DNA of 64,000 nt from Prochlorococcus sp. scB245a_519A13 (lineage in GTDB: Bacteria; Cyanobacteriota; Cyanobacteriia; PCC-6307; Cyanobiaceae). This document shows, one piece after another, positions 21,851-32,721 of the stretch (position 1 is its first letter; every line of letters starts with the position of its first letter). Below the pieces are notes generated by a model that saw nothing but the letters and a program-made list of their open reading frames with translations, did no database searches and was not told the DNA's origin. Location: NCBI GenBank assembly GCA_000634415.1, contig JFNH01000098.1:62001-126000 (forward strand), read 5' to 3'. The position numbers and the translations under genes were made by a program.

Positions 21851-22226
21851 AAATCCACCTAAAAATATAGAGAGCTTAATCGCTAAGTCAGCAGATTTAA
21901 CAAATAAACCTTTTGTTCATTCTGTAGTAAAAATAAATGGTGAATACGAATTCGAAGATGAAGATATTGATTTAACAGTTAATATCTTATGTCGAGATAA
22001 AGAAGGTAAAAGATTAGAAATTTATGATCTTGAATTAGAACTTTTTAAATCAAATAAAGAGTTGGTTCTAGTAATCTCTAAGCTTAATTTCCCTGATGAA
22101 CCAATATTGTGGTGCGGAATTAAAACATTATGGATGGATAGTAGTAATGGGAAAAAATGCAATTCACCTAAATACAGCGCTAGATTGGAAAATTTAGCAA
22201 ATAGGATAAAAAGTTTTATTGATTAA
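21840..22226 (+). CDS. conserved hypothetical protein
   Basis: ORF overlapping upstream CIA30 gene by 11 nt, no named domain recognised. Confidence 0.6.
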   Translation: MLFENPPKNIESLIAKSADLTNKPFVHSVVKINGEYEFEDEDIDLTVNILCRDKEGKRLEIYDLELELFKSNKELVLVISKLNFPDEPILWCGIKTLWMDSSNGKKCNSPKYSARLENLANRIKSFID

Positions 22227-22247
22227 GAAAATAAAATTTGAGCTGAT

Positions 22248-23921
22248 TTATAAATCAGTAACAGCCCCTAAACTTGATGTGCTTACGATTCTCGAATATT
22301 TTGAAAGAATTCCTCTTTTGTATTTTTGAATAGGTTTTACCCAATCTTTTTTTCTTTTTTCTAATTCTTCGTCAGATAAATCAACTTCTATTAGTTGTTT
22401 TACAGCATCTACTGTAATTAAATCACCTTGTCTTATTAGAGCAATATTTCCTCCTACAGCTGCCTCTGGAGCCATGTGACCCACAACAAGACCATAGGTA
22501 CCCCCACTAAATCTGCCATCGGTAATTAAAGCCACCTTCTCTCCTAGCCCTTGACCAACAATAGCAGAAGTTGGAGCTAACATTTCTCTCATGCCTGGAC
22601 CTCCTACAGGACCTTCGTTTCTAATAACAACAACATCACCAGCTTTGATATCGTTATTTAATATCGATTTTAAACAATCCTCTTCACTTTCAAAAATCTT
22701 TGCGGGACCTGTTAATACAGGGTTTTTTACTCCGCTAATTTTGGCTACAGAACCTTCGCTCGCTAAGTTACCTTTTAATATCGCTAGATGTCCTTTTTTA
22801 TAAAGAGGGTTATCTATGTCTCTTATAACATTTTGATTTGTTGGAGGCTTATCTGGAATATTCTGTAAGTATTCTGAGATGGTTTTGCCTTCAATGTTTT
22901 TGCAATCGCCATGAATTAATCCTGCATTCAAAAGTATTTTCATTACTTGTGGAATCCCACCTGCCTTATGAAGATCCACCGTCACATATTTACCACTCGG
23001 TTTAAGGTCACAAATAACGGGTACTTTTTGTCTGATTCTCTCAAAATCATTAATGTTGATATCTATTCCTGCAGTATTCGCAATAGCTAAGATGTGCAAT
23101 ACCGCATTTGTTGATCCGCCAATTGCCATAATTACTGATATTGCATTTTCAAATGCTTTCCTAGTCATTAGGTCTAGAGGTCTTATATCTTTTTCTATTG
23201 CAGAGACTAATATCTCAGCACTTTTTTCTGCACTTAGTTCTTTTTCAAGATCTTCAGCAGCCATAGTGGAGCTTTGAGGAAGACTTAACCCTAATACTTC
23301 AATAACCGCAGACATTGTATTAGCTGTAAACATTCCTCCACAGCTGCCAGCACCGGGAATACAATTTTTCTCAACTTGGATTAACCTTTCTTCATTAATT
23401 TTGCCTGATGTTAATTGTCCAACAGCTTCAAATGCACTAACAACGGTAAGATCTTCTCCATGCAATTTTCCAGGCTTTATTGTCCCGCCATAAATGAAAA
23501 TTGAGGGAATATTCATTCTTGCAATTGCAATCATGGCACCCGGCATATTTTTATCACATCCACCTATCGCTAGTACTCCATCCATACTCTGAGCATTGCA
23601 TGCTGTTTCAATTGAATCAGCAATAACTTCTCTTGAAACTAGGGAATATTTCATGCCCTCTGTTCCCATAGAAATGCCATCACTTACTGTTATAGTCCCA
23701 AACATCTGAGGCATCCCACCTGATCTTTTTATAGACTCTTCAGCTTTTAGAGCTAACTTATTTAAACCCATATTGCAAGGTGTTATGGTGCTGTATCCAT
23801 TTGCAACTCCAATAATAGGTTTATTAAAATCTTCATCATTAAATCCAACAGCTCTTAACATCGATCTGTTAGGGGATCTTTGCACACCTTGGGTTATTGC
23901 AGATGATCTGAGTTTATTCAT
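22248..23921 (-). CDS. ilvD: dihydroxy-acid dehydratase
   Basis: [41 protein letters not shown]. Confidence 0.97.
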   Translation of the reverse strand: MNKLRSSAITQGVQRSPNRSMLRAVGFNDEDFNKPIIGVANGYSTITPCNMGLNKLALKAEESIKRSGGMPQMFGTITVSDGISMGTEGMKYSLVSREVIADSIETACNAQSMDGVLAIGGCDKNMPGAMIAIARMNIPSIFIYGGTIKPGKLHGEDLTVVSAFEAVGQLTSGKINEERLIQVEKNCIPGAGSCGGMFTANTMSAVIEVLGLSLPQSSTMAAEDLEKELSAEKSAEILVSAIEKDIRPLDLMTRKAFENAISVIMAIGGSTNAVLHILAIANTAGIDININDFERIRQKVPVICDLKPSGKYVTVDLHKAGGIPQVMKILLNAGLIHGDCKNIEGKTISEYLQNIPDKPPTNQNVIRDIDNPLYKKGHLAILKGNLASEGSVAKISGVKNPVLTGPAKIFESEEDCLKSILNNDIKAGDVVVIRNEGPVGGPGMREMLAPTSAIVGQGLGEKVALITDGRFSGGTYGLVVGHMAPEAAVGGNIALIRQGDLITVDAVKQLIEVDLSDEELEKRKKDWVKPIQKYKRGILSKYSRIVSTSSLGAVTDL

Positions 23922-23944
23922 ATTATTTGAGAACCGTTTTTATT

Positions 23945-24235
23945 CTATTGCCCCAACTCTTCAAGTTGCTTCCTTACATCAGCAATTGCAGAATTAAGTT
24001 GCTCAACTTTCTTCTCCAAATTCTCTCCTTCAACTTCATTTATATTTTCATTTGAATCAATCGCTTCTGACCCGTCTTGAATTCTGGAGGAATACATCAT
24101 TGCTTTTTGTTTTTTTTCCTCCTTTCTTTTGTCTGCTTCGGATATTAACCACCAAGCTAGACCTGCTGCTCCAATAAAAGCACCGCTTATTAATGATAAA
24201 AGATTATTTGAAGACGAATCTCTGTATTCAGACAT
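23945..24235 (-). CDS. hypothetical membrane protein with coiled coil
   Basis: One TM segment then charged/heptad C-terminus. Confidence 0.65.
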   Translation of the reverse strand: MSEYRDSSSNNLLSLISGAFIGAAGLAWWLISEADKRKEEKKQKAMMYSSRIQDGSEAIDSNENINEVEGENLEKKVEQLNSAIADVRKQLEELGQ

Positions 24236-24264
24236 TGGTAAGATATTTACTCATATATTCTATA

Positions 24265-24882
24265 CTAGTTCTTATCTTGAAATATAGTACTTAAACGCGA
24301 TAAAGGATTCCCGATGCCTGGTACTAATAATTGTGTTTTTTCGTCTTCATCATCTATGCAAGAAGTGTAAATTACCTGATTAGGGAGTAATTTTGCAATT
24401 TCATTTAACCCTTTATTTGAGCAAATAGCAGCTATTAAAAGAATCCTATTTGAATCAACACCTAATTCCTTTAATTTGATTAAAGTTTCTAATGTTGATG
24501 ATTTTGTCGTTATTTGTTCTGAATAAAATATTACTCCTTCATTTGATTCAATAGTTTTAGGAAGTTCTCCTAATGAGAGGGTTGAATTAGGAATTACTTC
24601 TTTAGATCCAAACCAAAGAGATAACCCTTCGGGCAACATTGCGAGCACTTTTATTGGATAATCATTATTAATAAAGAATCCATCTGCGTCTCCATTATCA
24701 GTATTTACTATTTCTTTTTTATAGGGAAGCCAATTACGTAATGCTTCATATGTAAGCCATTTACCTAATTGCTCATATCCTGTTGAGTACAAAATATTTG
24801 GAGTATTTTTTTCTCGCAATATTGAAAGCCAATGTTTTATTAATGGATGAGGAGGAACAATAACCTTTAGTGACATTGCCAT
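24265..24882 (-). CDS. upp: uracil phosphoribosyltransferase
   Basis: Starts LKVIVPPHPLIKHWLSILR...; family-level recognition, divergent PRPP loop. Confidence 0.7.
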   Translation of the reverse strand: MAMSLKVIVPPHPLIKHWLSILREKNTPNILYSTGYEQLGKWLTYEALRNWLPYKKEIVNTDNGDADGFFINNDYPIKVLAMLPEGLSLWFGSKEVIPNSTLSLGELPKTIESNEGVIFYSEQITTKSSTLETLIKLKELGVDSNRILLIAAICSNKGLNEIAKLLPNQVIYTSCIDDEDEKTQLLVPGIGNPLSRLSTIFQDKN

Positions 24883-24945
24883 ATATTTTCCTTTAAGATA
24901 CTCTTACAAACTTTAAATACTTAAGTTCTAAAATACAGTCTTATT

Positions 24946-25458
24946 ATGATTAAATCAATTGTTTTCCCCTCACTAAAGAATGCATTAATTACTTTGTTAT
25001 TCGTTGGGATTTTATTTTTTAATTCTGTAAATTCTGCATGGGCTAAAAGACCTCCTGAGATTAGAAACCAGCAAGACCTTAATTTAGAGCCAGATATGCA
25101 CGGTCAAGACTTAAGCGGTAACGAATACGTTAAGTTTGATTTGAATGGGTTTAATTTCAGTGAAAGTAATTTAGAAGGTGCGGTTTTTAATAATAGTAAA
25201 TTGCAAAACTCAAAGTTTACAGGAGCAAATTTAAGAGATGCACTAGCTTATGCAACAGACTTTACAGATGCTGATCTTTCGGATGTTAATTTTACTAATG
25301 CTTTATTAATGGAGAGTAATTTTGAAGGTGCGAAAATTGATGGTGCAGATTTTACTGATGCTGTTCTTAGTCGTACACAACAAAAACAATTATGTGCGAT
25401 TGCTAATGGCACAAATAGTTCTACAGGAGAAAGTACAGAATATAGCCTAGGTTGTTAA
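24946..25458 (+). CDS. secreted/lumenal pentapeptide-repeat protein
   Basis: Signal peptide ending ...SAWAK then A(D/N)LxX repeats. Confidence 0.88.
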   Translation: MIKSIVFPSLKNALITLLFVGILFFNSVNSAWAKRPPEIRNQQDLNLEPDMHGQDLSGNEYVKFDLNGFNFSESNLEGAVFNNSKLQNSKFTGANLRDALAYATDFTDADLSDVNFTNALLMESNFEGAKIDGADFTDAVLSRTQQKQLCAIANGTNSSTGESTEYSLGC

Positions 25459-25467
25459 TTATCAAAG

Positions 25468-26532
25468 ATGAAAAAAAAAATCCCAGTTATAGTTGTTTCT
25501 GGATTTCTTGGTTCAGGTAAAACAACTTTTCTAAGATATCTATTAAAAGAGAGTAATAAAAAATTTGGTTTAATAATTAATGAATTTGGTGATGTTGGAA
25601 TTGACGGTGATTTGATTAAAAGTTGTGATAAATGTGATGAATCTGAAGACGAATGCGTAATTGAATTAAACAATGGATGTTTATGTTGTACTGTTCAAGA
25701 TAATTTTGTTCCGTCAATAAAAGCTCTCCTAAAATCTAATCCTCCTATCGAATCAATAATTATCGAAACAAGTGGCTTGGCACTACCAATTCCCTTAATT
25801 CAAGCACTTAACTGGCCTGAGATTAGGTCTTCCCTCTACCTTGATGTTGTTGTTGGTATCGTTAATGGAGAATCAATGCTTAATGGTTCACCAATTAATG
25901 ATTTAAATGAAATAACAAAACAATATAATGAAACAGATAAAATCGATCACAACGCCACTATAGATGAACTTTTTGAGGAGCAACTAGAAGTTTCTGATAT
26001 CGTTTTAGTCTCTAGATCAGATATCTTAAATGATGATCAGTTTGACTTTGTAAAAAATAAAATTCAAGGAAGACTAAATTCATCTACACCAATCATTAAA
26101 TCTAAGGATGGCAAAATTGATTTAAATTATCTATTTGACTTTAATTTTAAAAAAGAGACTTATAAAGAATTTTTAACGGAAGAACATGACCATAATCATA
26201 TTGAGCTTTTATCAGATTCATTTAAATTAAATTATTTCCTTGAAAAAAATGACTTTGAAAAAGAGATGTCAAAAATCTTGGATGAATTAAACATTCTTCG
26301 AATAAAAGGACGTATTTGGATACCAAACAAATCATTGCCTTTACAAATACAAATTGTTGGAAAAAAAATTAATACTTGGTTTGAAGAAGCTCCAGACAAT
26401 TGTTGGAGACCAAATGATAATGCTGGGCTTGAATTAGTAATAATTTCCTTTGATGAAAAATCTATAAAAAATTTCAATAAAAAAATTAAAGAGAAATTTA
26501 AGATTTTAAGTGACCCAAAAATAGCAATTTGA
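25468..26532 (+). CDS. CobW-family GTPase / metallochaperone
   Basis: GFLGSGKTTFLRYLL and NNGCLCCTV (CxCC metal motif). Confidence 0.92.
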   Translation: MKKKIPVIVVSGFLGSGKTTFLRYLLKESNKKFGLIINEFGDVGIDGDLIKSCDKCDESEDECVIELNNGCLCCTVQDNFVPSIKALLKSNPPIESIIIETSGLALPIPLIQALNWPEIRSSLYLDVVVGIVNGESMLNGSPINDLNEITKQYNETDKIDHNATIDELFEEQLEVSDIVLVSRSDILNDDQFDFVKNKIQGRLNSSTPIIKSKDGKIDLNYLFDFNFKKETYKEFLTEEHDHNHIELLSDSFKLNYFLEKNDFEKEMSKILDELNILRIKGRIWIPNKSLPLQIQIVGKKINTWFEEAPDNCWRPNDNAGLELVIISFDEKSIKNFNKKIKEKFKILSDPKIAI

Positions 26533-26578
26533 CTTTATAGTTAGCTGCCGGGATACTTACATTAGTAAACAGCGCTAA

Positions 26579-26743
26579 ATGGAAAATCCAAAAATTGCCT
26601 TAAAACATATAATCTCTGACGATGTAATATCAATTGATAAAATCAAATGTTCAAAATGTGGAGGTGCAGGAAATTTTAAAACACCAGAAAATTCAAGAAG
26701 AACTTGCTTAGTTTGTTTTGGTAAAGGCTACATAAACATTTAG
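26579..26743 (+). CDS. 54-aa DnaJ-type zinc-finger-like protein (not in ORF track)
   Basis: ATG ORF: MENPKIALKHIISDDVISIDKIKCSKCGGAGNFKTPENSRRTCLVCFGKGYINI; CxxCxGxG pair. Confidence 0.75.
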   Translation: MENPKIALKHIISDDVISIDKIKCSKCGGAGNFKTPENSRRTCLVCFGKGYINI

Positions 26744-26841
26744 TAATATAGAAAACCTCAAGATAAAAATATTTGTTTATTAATCAAGAGTACTTTTTAT
26801 TAAAATTTAAACTAATCTTCTAGTAGAAATTAATTTTTTAT

Positions 26842-27096
26842 TTGGACCAATTTGCAGCAAAAGTTTTTGTAAGACTAAGACCTTCAGTTTTAGATCCAGC
26901 AGGGGAAGCTACCAAATCTGCTTCTATAAAACTTGGAGCCGAGGGAATAAAATCATTACGTATAGGAAAAATGATTGAAGTAAAAATAGAAGGTAATGAT
27001 GAAAACGAAGTAAGAGAAAAAATTGATTTATTGTGTGATAGGTTATTCGCAAATACTGTTATTGAAGATTATGAGTATTCACTAGAAAAATTATAA
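26842..27096 (+). CDS. purS: phosphoribosylformylglycinamidine synthase subunit PurS
   Basis: [22 protein letters not shown]; next to purQ. Confidence 0.95.
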   Translation: MDQFAAKVFVRLRPSVLDPAGEATKSASIKLGAEGIKSLRIGKMIEVKIEGNDENEVREKIDLLCDRLFANTVIEDYEYSLEKL

Positions 27097-27097
27097 G

Positions 27098-27763
27098 ATG
27101 GATAATTTTACTGTAGGAGTTGTTGTCTTCCCTGGTTCTAATTGTGATCGTGATGTTTCATGGGCATTGGAAGGTTGTCTAGACATAAGAACAAAATACT
27201 TGTGGCATGAGTCTTCAGATTTAAGTGATGTAGATGCAATAGTTTTACCTGGAGGATTTAGCTATGGTGATTATTTAAGATGCGGAGCAATTGCGAGATT
27301 CTCTCCATTAATAAATGCCTTGTATGAGTTTGTTAAAAGCGGGAAAAGAGTTTTAGGAATTTGTAATGGGTTTCAAATTTTGACTGAATCAGGGTTTTTG
27401 CCTGGTGCTCTTGTTGCAAATAAAAATCTTAATTTTATCTGTGATGACGTTGAACTGGATATTGTTTCTTCAAAAGGAGGTTGGTTTAATAATGGAGATG
27501 AAAAACAAACTATTAAGTTGCCAATAGCGCATGGGGAAGGAAGATATCATTGTGATTCTGATACTTTAAAAAAACTTGTAGATAATGAATTGATTGCTTT
27601 GAGATATAAAAATAATCCTAATGGGTCCTCATTCGATATCGCAGGCATAACTAATGAAAAGGGAAATGTTCTAGGTTTAATGCCTCATCCAGAGCGAGCA
27701 TGTGACGAGACAATTGGTGGTACTGATGGTCTCTTTACATTAAAATCATTAATATTGAAATAA
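27098..27763 (+). CDS. purQ: phosphoribosylformylglycinamidine synthase subunit PurQ
   Basis: [32 protein letters not shown]. Confidence 0.97.
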   Translation: MDNFTVGVVVFPGSNCDRDVSWALEGCLDIRTKYLWHESSDLSDVDAIVLPGGFSYGDYLRCGAIARFSPLINALYEFVKSGKRVLGICNGFQILTESGFLPGALVANKNLNFICDDVELDIVSSKGGWFNNGDEKQTIKLPIAHGEGRYHCDSDTLKKLVDNELIALRYKNNPNGSSFDIAGITNEKGNVLGLMPHPERACDETIGGTDGLFTLKSLILK

Positions 27764-27795
27764 AAAAAGACCCCCAATTTTGGAGGTCTTTTTTA
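27763..27795. terminator. bidirectional intrinsic terminator between convergent purQ and fba
   Basis: AAAAAAGACCCCCAATTTTGGAGGTCTTTTTT hairpin flanked by A/T tracts on both sides. Confidence 0.8.
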
Positions 27796-27812
27796 TTTAA
27801 TTTGGGAATAAA

Positions 27813-28886
27813 TTAAACAGTAGCTTTTACTTTTGGATCTAAATCACCTTTTGCATAAAGATCAGCAAAATAATTTGTACTGTTTTGTTTGATCTTACTT
27901 GCTTGACCTTCGCACCAGAACTGCTTGTATCTATCAAGACAAACTTGCTTCATGTATTTTCTAGCAGGTTTGTTGAAATGTCTTGGGTCAAAGTTTGCCT
28001 TATCAGCAAATGCTGCCTCTCTAACCGCGGCAGTGAAAGCAAGTCTGTTATCAGTATCAATGTTGACTTTCCTAACTCCATTTCTTATTCCCTCTTGAAT
28101 CTCTTCAACAGGAACACCATATGTTTGAGGAATTTCACCACCATATTTGTTAATAATATCCAACCATTCTTGGGGAACTGAACTAGATCCATGCATTACA
28201 AGATGGGTATTTGGAAGTGCTTTATGAATTTCAGCAATTCTGCTTATTGCAAGAACTTCTCCTGTTGGTTTCCTTGTAAATTTATAAGCTCCATGGCTTG
28301 TACCTATGGCAATAGCTAAAGCATCGACTTTTGTTTTAGCAACAAAATCTGCAGCTTCTTCAGGATCAGTTAGAAGCATATCTGTAGAAAGTTCACCTTC
28401 AAATCCATGACCATCTTCCGCTTCACCTTTTCCTGTCTCTAATGAACCTAAGCAACCCAATTCTCCTTCAACACTAACTCCAACTGAATGAGCAAAATCT
28501 ACTACTTTTTTAGTAACTGCAACATTATATTCGTAACTAGCAGGTGTTTTTGCATCTGCCTCTAGAGAACCGTCCATCATAACTGATGTGAAACCATTTA
28601 TTGCTGCTGAGTAACATGTTGATGGCTCATTACCGTGGTCTTGGTGCATTACCACTGGAATATTAGGATATGTTTCTGTAGCAGCAAGGATTAGATGACG
28701 TAGGAAAATTTCTCCTGCATAATTTCTTGCCCCTCTTGAAGCTTGGAGGATTACAGGACTATCAGTTTCATATGCTGCTTCCATGATTGCTTGAACTTGT
28801 TCAAGGTTATTAACATTAAAAGCTGGAATACCGTAACCATTCTCAGCAGCGTGATCTAAAAGTAGTCTTAGTGGAACGAGGGCCAT
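27813..28886 (-). CDS. fba: class II fructose-bisphosphate aldolase
   Basis: [48 protein letters not shown]. Confidence 0.96.
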   Translation of the reverse strand: MALVPLRLLLDHAAENGYGIPAFNVNNLEQVQAIMEAAYETDSPVILQASRGARNYAGEIFLRHLILAATETYPNIPVVMHQDHGNEPSTCYSAAINGFTSVMMDGSLEADAKTPASYEYNVAVTKKVVDFAHSVGVSVEGELGCLGSLETGKGEAEDGHGFEGELSTDMLLTDPEEAADFVAKTKVDALAIAIGTSHGAYKFTRKPTGEVLAISRIAEIHKALPNTHLVMHGSSSVPQEWLDIINKYGGEIPQTYGVPVEEIQEGIRNGVRKVNIDTDNRLAFTAAVREAAFADKANFDPRHFNKPARKYMKQVCLDRYKQFWCEGQASKIKQNSTNYFADLYAKGDLDPKVKATV

Positions 28887-29034
28887 AATTAAAATAAGTT
28901 AAATGCTATATAAAGCATATGTTTCCGAGAGTTTAGTATAAATAGGTATCAAATGTCACGTCATTAGATATACAAAATACTAAATTAAAGAAACTTATTT
29001 TATGACCCAGAGTACATTTTTAGGATTTTCTTAG

Positions 29035-30102
29035 TTAATAAGTGTAGCCTGCCACAAACAATTGTTCATCAGATGAAGGTTGAGATCCTGCTACATAGGC
29101 ACCTTTTGAAGCTTCAGAGTTTGCTTGAGCTCTTGCTATTAATGCTTTTTGACCTTCTTCAACGTCGCTTCCTTTCCAGGCCTTTAAGCATGAGTGCTGT
29201 AATGCTCTTCCATAGGAGAATGAAACATTCCATAAAGCTTTCCTGTAAAGAGTGTTCATATTATTTAGATAAACAGAAGCAGCTTCTTGGCTTAACCCTC
29301 CTGATAAGAAAACTATTCCAGGAACAGATGCAGGAACGCATCTTTCCATAGTTCTAATTGTCATTTCAGCAACCTTCATAGGATCAGCCTTTGTTGGACA
29401 ATCTGCTCCATTAACAGTCATAGAAGGTTTTAATATAGTGCCTTCTAGAAAAACTCCATTTGCTTGACAGGCAATATAAACCTGCTTTATTACCTCTTCT
29501 TGAACTTCAGCAGTTTTTTCAATAGTATGGTCGCCGTCCATTAAGATTTCAGGTTCAATAATTGGTACTAACCCAGATTCTTGAACTGATCTTGCATACC
29601 TTGCTAATCCTCAAGCATTCTCTTGAATTGATAGTTTTGAAGGACAACCATCATTTGTAATTTGCAGAACTGCTCTCCACTTTGCAAATCTGGCACCTTG
29701 TTCATAATATTTTGCGGCTCTTTCAACTAACCCATCTAGACCAGAGCAAAAAGTTTCTACATCTCCTCCTCCTGGAAGTGGATTTAGACCCTTATCGACC
29801 TTTATACCTGGAATAATACCTAAATCATTTAGTTTCTTAACCATTTACTCGCCATCTTGGTGATTCTGATAAAGAGTTTCTTCGAAGAGGATTGCTCCAC
29901 TTATATATTTGCCAAGACCTTCTGTAGTAAAAAGCATACCTCTATATGCCTTCCTATTGTCTTCAGTATTCTCAACGCCAATTCCAGCTAGTCTTTTACC
30001 TACTGTTTTAGTGGATTCATCTACCGCTAATATTCCTTTTCCTTTAGAAGCTAGTAATTGAGCATTTTCTTTAAGCTCATTTTTGTAATAATTTAAAGCC
30101 AT
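29035..30102 (-). pseudogene. class I fructose-bisphosphate aldolase interrupted by two in-frame stop codons
   Basis: ORFs 29845-30102, 29611-29844 and 29035-29541 share one frame; stops are TAA (29845-29847) and TGA (29611-29613); translation between them (GLARYARSVQESGLVPIIEPEIL) and catalytic-region text (EGTILKPSM, GGLSQEAASVYLNNMN) intact. Confidence 0.85.
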
Positions 30103-30205
30103 TTTTCTAATAATTCAGTTCAATTGATTTTTCCAGAATATGAAAAAAAATAAAATCAATCCAATACTTTATCGGGTGATAATTGTTACTAATAAATGTA
30201 TAGCC

Positions 30206-31303
30206 TTAAATTTTGATACTTAATCCACTTTTGGAAGATTCTCTTATGGCTTCGCAAACTTTATGACTAGCAAGTCCCTCGCATAAGCCTGGGATTACAG
30301 GTGTTCCATTCATTACACTCTGGGCCCATAAATTTTGAATTCTCAAAACTGGAGCTATTCGCCCATCAGTCCATGTTTTTTCAAAATTAAAACTTGAATC
30401 TGCAGTTAGATTTTGTATTTTATTTTCGTTGTTTGAATATTTTAAATTAAAACCATGTACATAATCTTTTTGGTTTTCGCTTTTAAGAATTAGTGAACCT
30501 TCGCTTCCATATATTTCTAAACTAAATCCTCTACCATTTTTAGAAATTGATGATAAAGATACCTGACATGGAATAAGATTCGAGCTGTAGTTTGATATTT
30601 CTATATTGGCTAAACATACATCTTCACTCGTAACATCATTTAAATCAGATGAATTAGGTAAAGGTCTTTTTTTTATTGATGTTGCTAACTTGCCAGACAC
30701 GTTTATTGCTTCTCCAAAAAACCAATTCAACATATCGAATGCATGAGTACCTAAAGCGCCAATAACTCCTCCACCTTTTTCTTCCAATGAATACCAATTC
30801 CAGGATCTTTTGGGGTCGGATCTACTGCCCATTAACCAATCTAATTTGACTAAATATATATCTCCTAAGATATTTTCATCAATAAGTTTTTTTGTCTGAA
30901 GGAAAAGAGGTACTGCTCTATATTCAAAATCAACACATACGCTTAAATTATTAATTAAAGATATTCTCTGAAGCTCTTCAATTTCTGAGGAGGATATTGA
31001 AACTGGTTTTTCTAGGAGCAAATTTTTATTATTCTCTAGAGCTTGTTTTGCTAACTTAAATCTTGATTCAGGAGGAGTGGCAATAATAATTCCATCAATT
31101 TTTGGAGATTTAACTAAGTCTTCCCAATTATGAAAAAAATCTAAGCCCGTTTCTTTTTCTATTATCGATTTTTGCTTTTTTTCGTAATGATAAATTGCTA
31201 CAGGAGTTAAGTGATCAGACTCTTTTAATGCCTCTAGATGAACTTTTTTCCCAAATCCTAGTCCAGCGATTGCTATTTTTAATTTTTTATTTTTAGTATT
31301 CAT
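30206..31303 (-). CDS. Gfo/Idh/MocA family oxidoreductase
   Basis: IAGLGFGKKVHLEAL NAD-binding start; LLEKPVSIS. Confidence 0.88.
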   Translation of the reverse strand: MNTKNKKLKIAIAGLGFGKKVHLEALKESDHLTPVAIYHYEKKQKSIIEKETGLDFFHNWEDLVKSPKIDGIIIATPPESRFKLAKQALENNKNLLLEKPVSISSSEIEELQRISLINNLSVCVDFEYRAVPLFLQTKKLIDENILGDIYLVKLDWLMGSRSDPKRSWNWYSLEEKGGGVIGALGTHAFDMLNWFFGEAINVSGKLATSIKKRPLPNSSDLNDVTSEDVCLANIEISNYSSNLIPCQVSLSSISKNGRGFSLEIYGSEGSLILKSENQKDYVHGFNLKYSNNENKIQNLTADSSFNFEKTWTDGRIAPVLRIQNLWAQSVMNGTPVIPGLCEGLASHKVCEAIRESSKSGLSIKI

Positions 31304-31305
31304 TC

Positions 31306-31719
31306 TTATTCATTAATAAACTCTGAACAGCTATTTTCAATAACAACATCTATAAGTTCATCATTATTAGAAGTTTGCCATTTTGAATTGAATTGTGGAA
31401 TTCCATTTATTGATGTATCTTTGAACTTTTTTTCATTGCAATTAATTCTCATTACATAAAGTGATAACTCTCCATCATCATCAGAATTAGTTGGATTCTT
31501 AAAGAACTTTGTTAATACACTTATTTCACCATTTGGGAGCGACTTAATACTCCCTTTATCAAGCCATTCTTTCCCATCATCATTCTCTTTTAGTAGGACC
31601 CAGTCAACATTTCCTATCGCATATGAATAGTAGGCAAAGTTAAAAATAAAGAGTAGAAGGGTTAAAGAAAAATAAAATAAATTACAAATTATTCTCATTT
31701 TATATATTTGCTTCTGCAA
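31306..31719 (-). CDS. hypothetical secreted protein
   Basis: N-terminal hydrophobic signal-like segment; start may be internal. Confidence 0.6.
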   Translation of the reverse strand: MQKQIYKMRIICNLFYFSLTLLLFIFNFAYYSYAIGNVDWVLLKENDDGKEWLDKGSIKSLPNGEISVLTKFFKNPTNSDDDGELSLYVMRINCNEKKFKDTSINGIPQFNSKWQTSNNDELIDVVIENSCSEFINE

Positions 31720-32581
31720 GTTCTTTTACACCATGAATTTTTAAAATTTTAGTCAGAGTATCCTTGAGATCTTTCCTTTTTACTATGACATCAACAAAAC
31801 CATGCTCAAGCAGATATTCAGCCGTTTGAAAATTATCGGGTAATTTTTCTCTTAATGTTTGTTCTATAACCCTTCTTCCAGCAAATCCAATAAGTGCTTT
31901 AGGTTCCGCCAAAATTAAATCACCTAACATCGCAAAGCTGGCTGTTACTCCTCCAGTAGTTGGATGCGTTAACAAGGGCATATATAGAAGATTTTTCTCT
32001 TTATGTTTTTTTAGTGCTCCAGATATTTTTGCCATTTGCATGAGACTTAACATACCTTCTTGCATCCTTGCTCCTCCTGATGCGCAAACAATAAGAATTG
32101 GAAAATTTTCCAAAGTTGCTCTCTCAATTATCCTTGTAATTTTTTCACCAACTACTGAACCCATGGATCCTCCCATAAATCTAAAATCCATAACAGCTAA
32201 TGCTAAAGGCATTGAATTCACAGAACAGATACCTGTTACGACTCCATCTCTTAAACCTGTACCAGCTTGACTTTCTTTAATTCGATCAGCATACGCTCTT
32301 CTATCTTTAAAACCCAAAGGGTCTGTAGGACTTAGTGAACTATCAAATTCTTTGAATGAATTTTTATCAGCAATTATATTTATCCTTTCATCGCTATTAA
32401 TCCTATTGTGGTGTCCGCAATTACTACAAACATTGAAATTTGAAATCAGGTCTTTTCTATAGGCTACTTGCGAACATTCTGAACATTTAACCCACAAACC
32501 ATCTCCTTCGTCAGTATCCTGGGAAACTTTTCCAACAAATTGATCTTTACGCCTTGCGGCAAACCAGTCGATTAATGACAC
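31700..32581 (-). CDS. accD: acetyl-CoA carboxylase carboxyltransferase subunit beta
   Basis: Zn ribbon [37 protein letters not shown]. Confidence 0.96.
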   Translation of the reverse strand: MSLIDWFAARRKDQFVGKVSQDTDEGDGLWVKCSECSQVAYRKDLISNFNVCSNCGHHNRINSDERINIIADKNSFKEFDSSLSPTDPLGFKDRRAYADRIKESQAGTGLRDGVVTGICSVNSMPLALAVMDFRFMGGSMGSVVGEKITRIIERATLENFPILIVCASGGARMQEGMLSLMQMAKISGALKKHKEKNLLYMPLLTHPTTGGVTASFAMLGDLILAEPKALIGFAGRRVIEQTLREKLPDNFQTAEYLLEHGFVDVIVKRKDLKDTLTKILKIHGVKELAEANI

Positions 32582-32721
32582 AACTTTTCCTGTTTTTTCT
32601 ATTTAAATCTAAATAAGGTACTTTTATCAAGAAAGATATATAAAAATTTGAGATCCTCTAGATTCAAAACTTCTCAAAGTTAAAAAAATAATGATCTGAG
32701 TTGATAATCGAAAATTAATTA

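Noticed and set aside
24946-25458. Repetitive A(D/N)LxX coding sequence as a DNA repeat array
   Set aside because: Explained by the pentapeptide-repeat protein
29073-29351. 92-aa plus-strand ORF within the class I aldolase region
   Set aside because: Leu/His-rich antisense translation of aldolase sequence; not an independent gene
29611-29844. Treating the three aldolase fragments as separate genes
   Set aside because: All share one frame and join into one continuous aldolase when the two stop codons are bridged
29611-29847. Selenocysteine/pyrrolysine or code reassignment in the aldolase
   Set aside because: Two different stop codons (TAA, TGA) replace two different expected residues (Ser, Trp); neighbouring genes use TGA/TAA as normal stops
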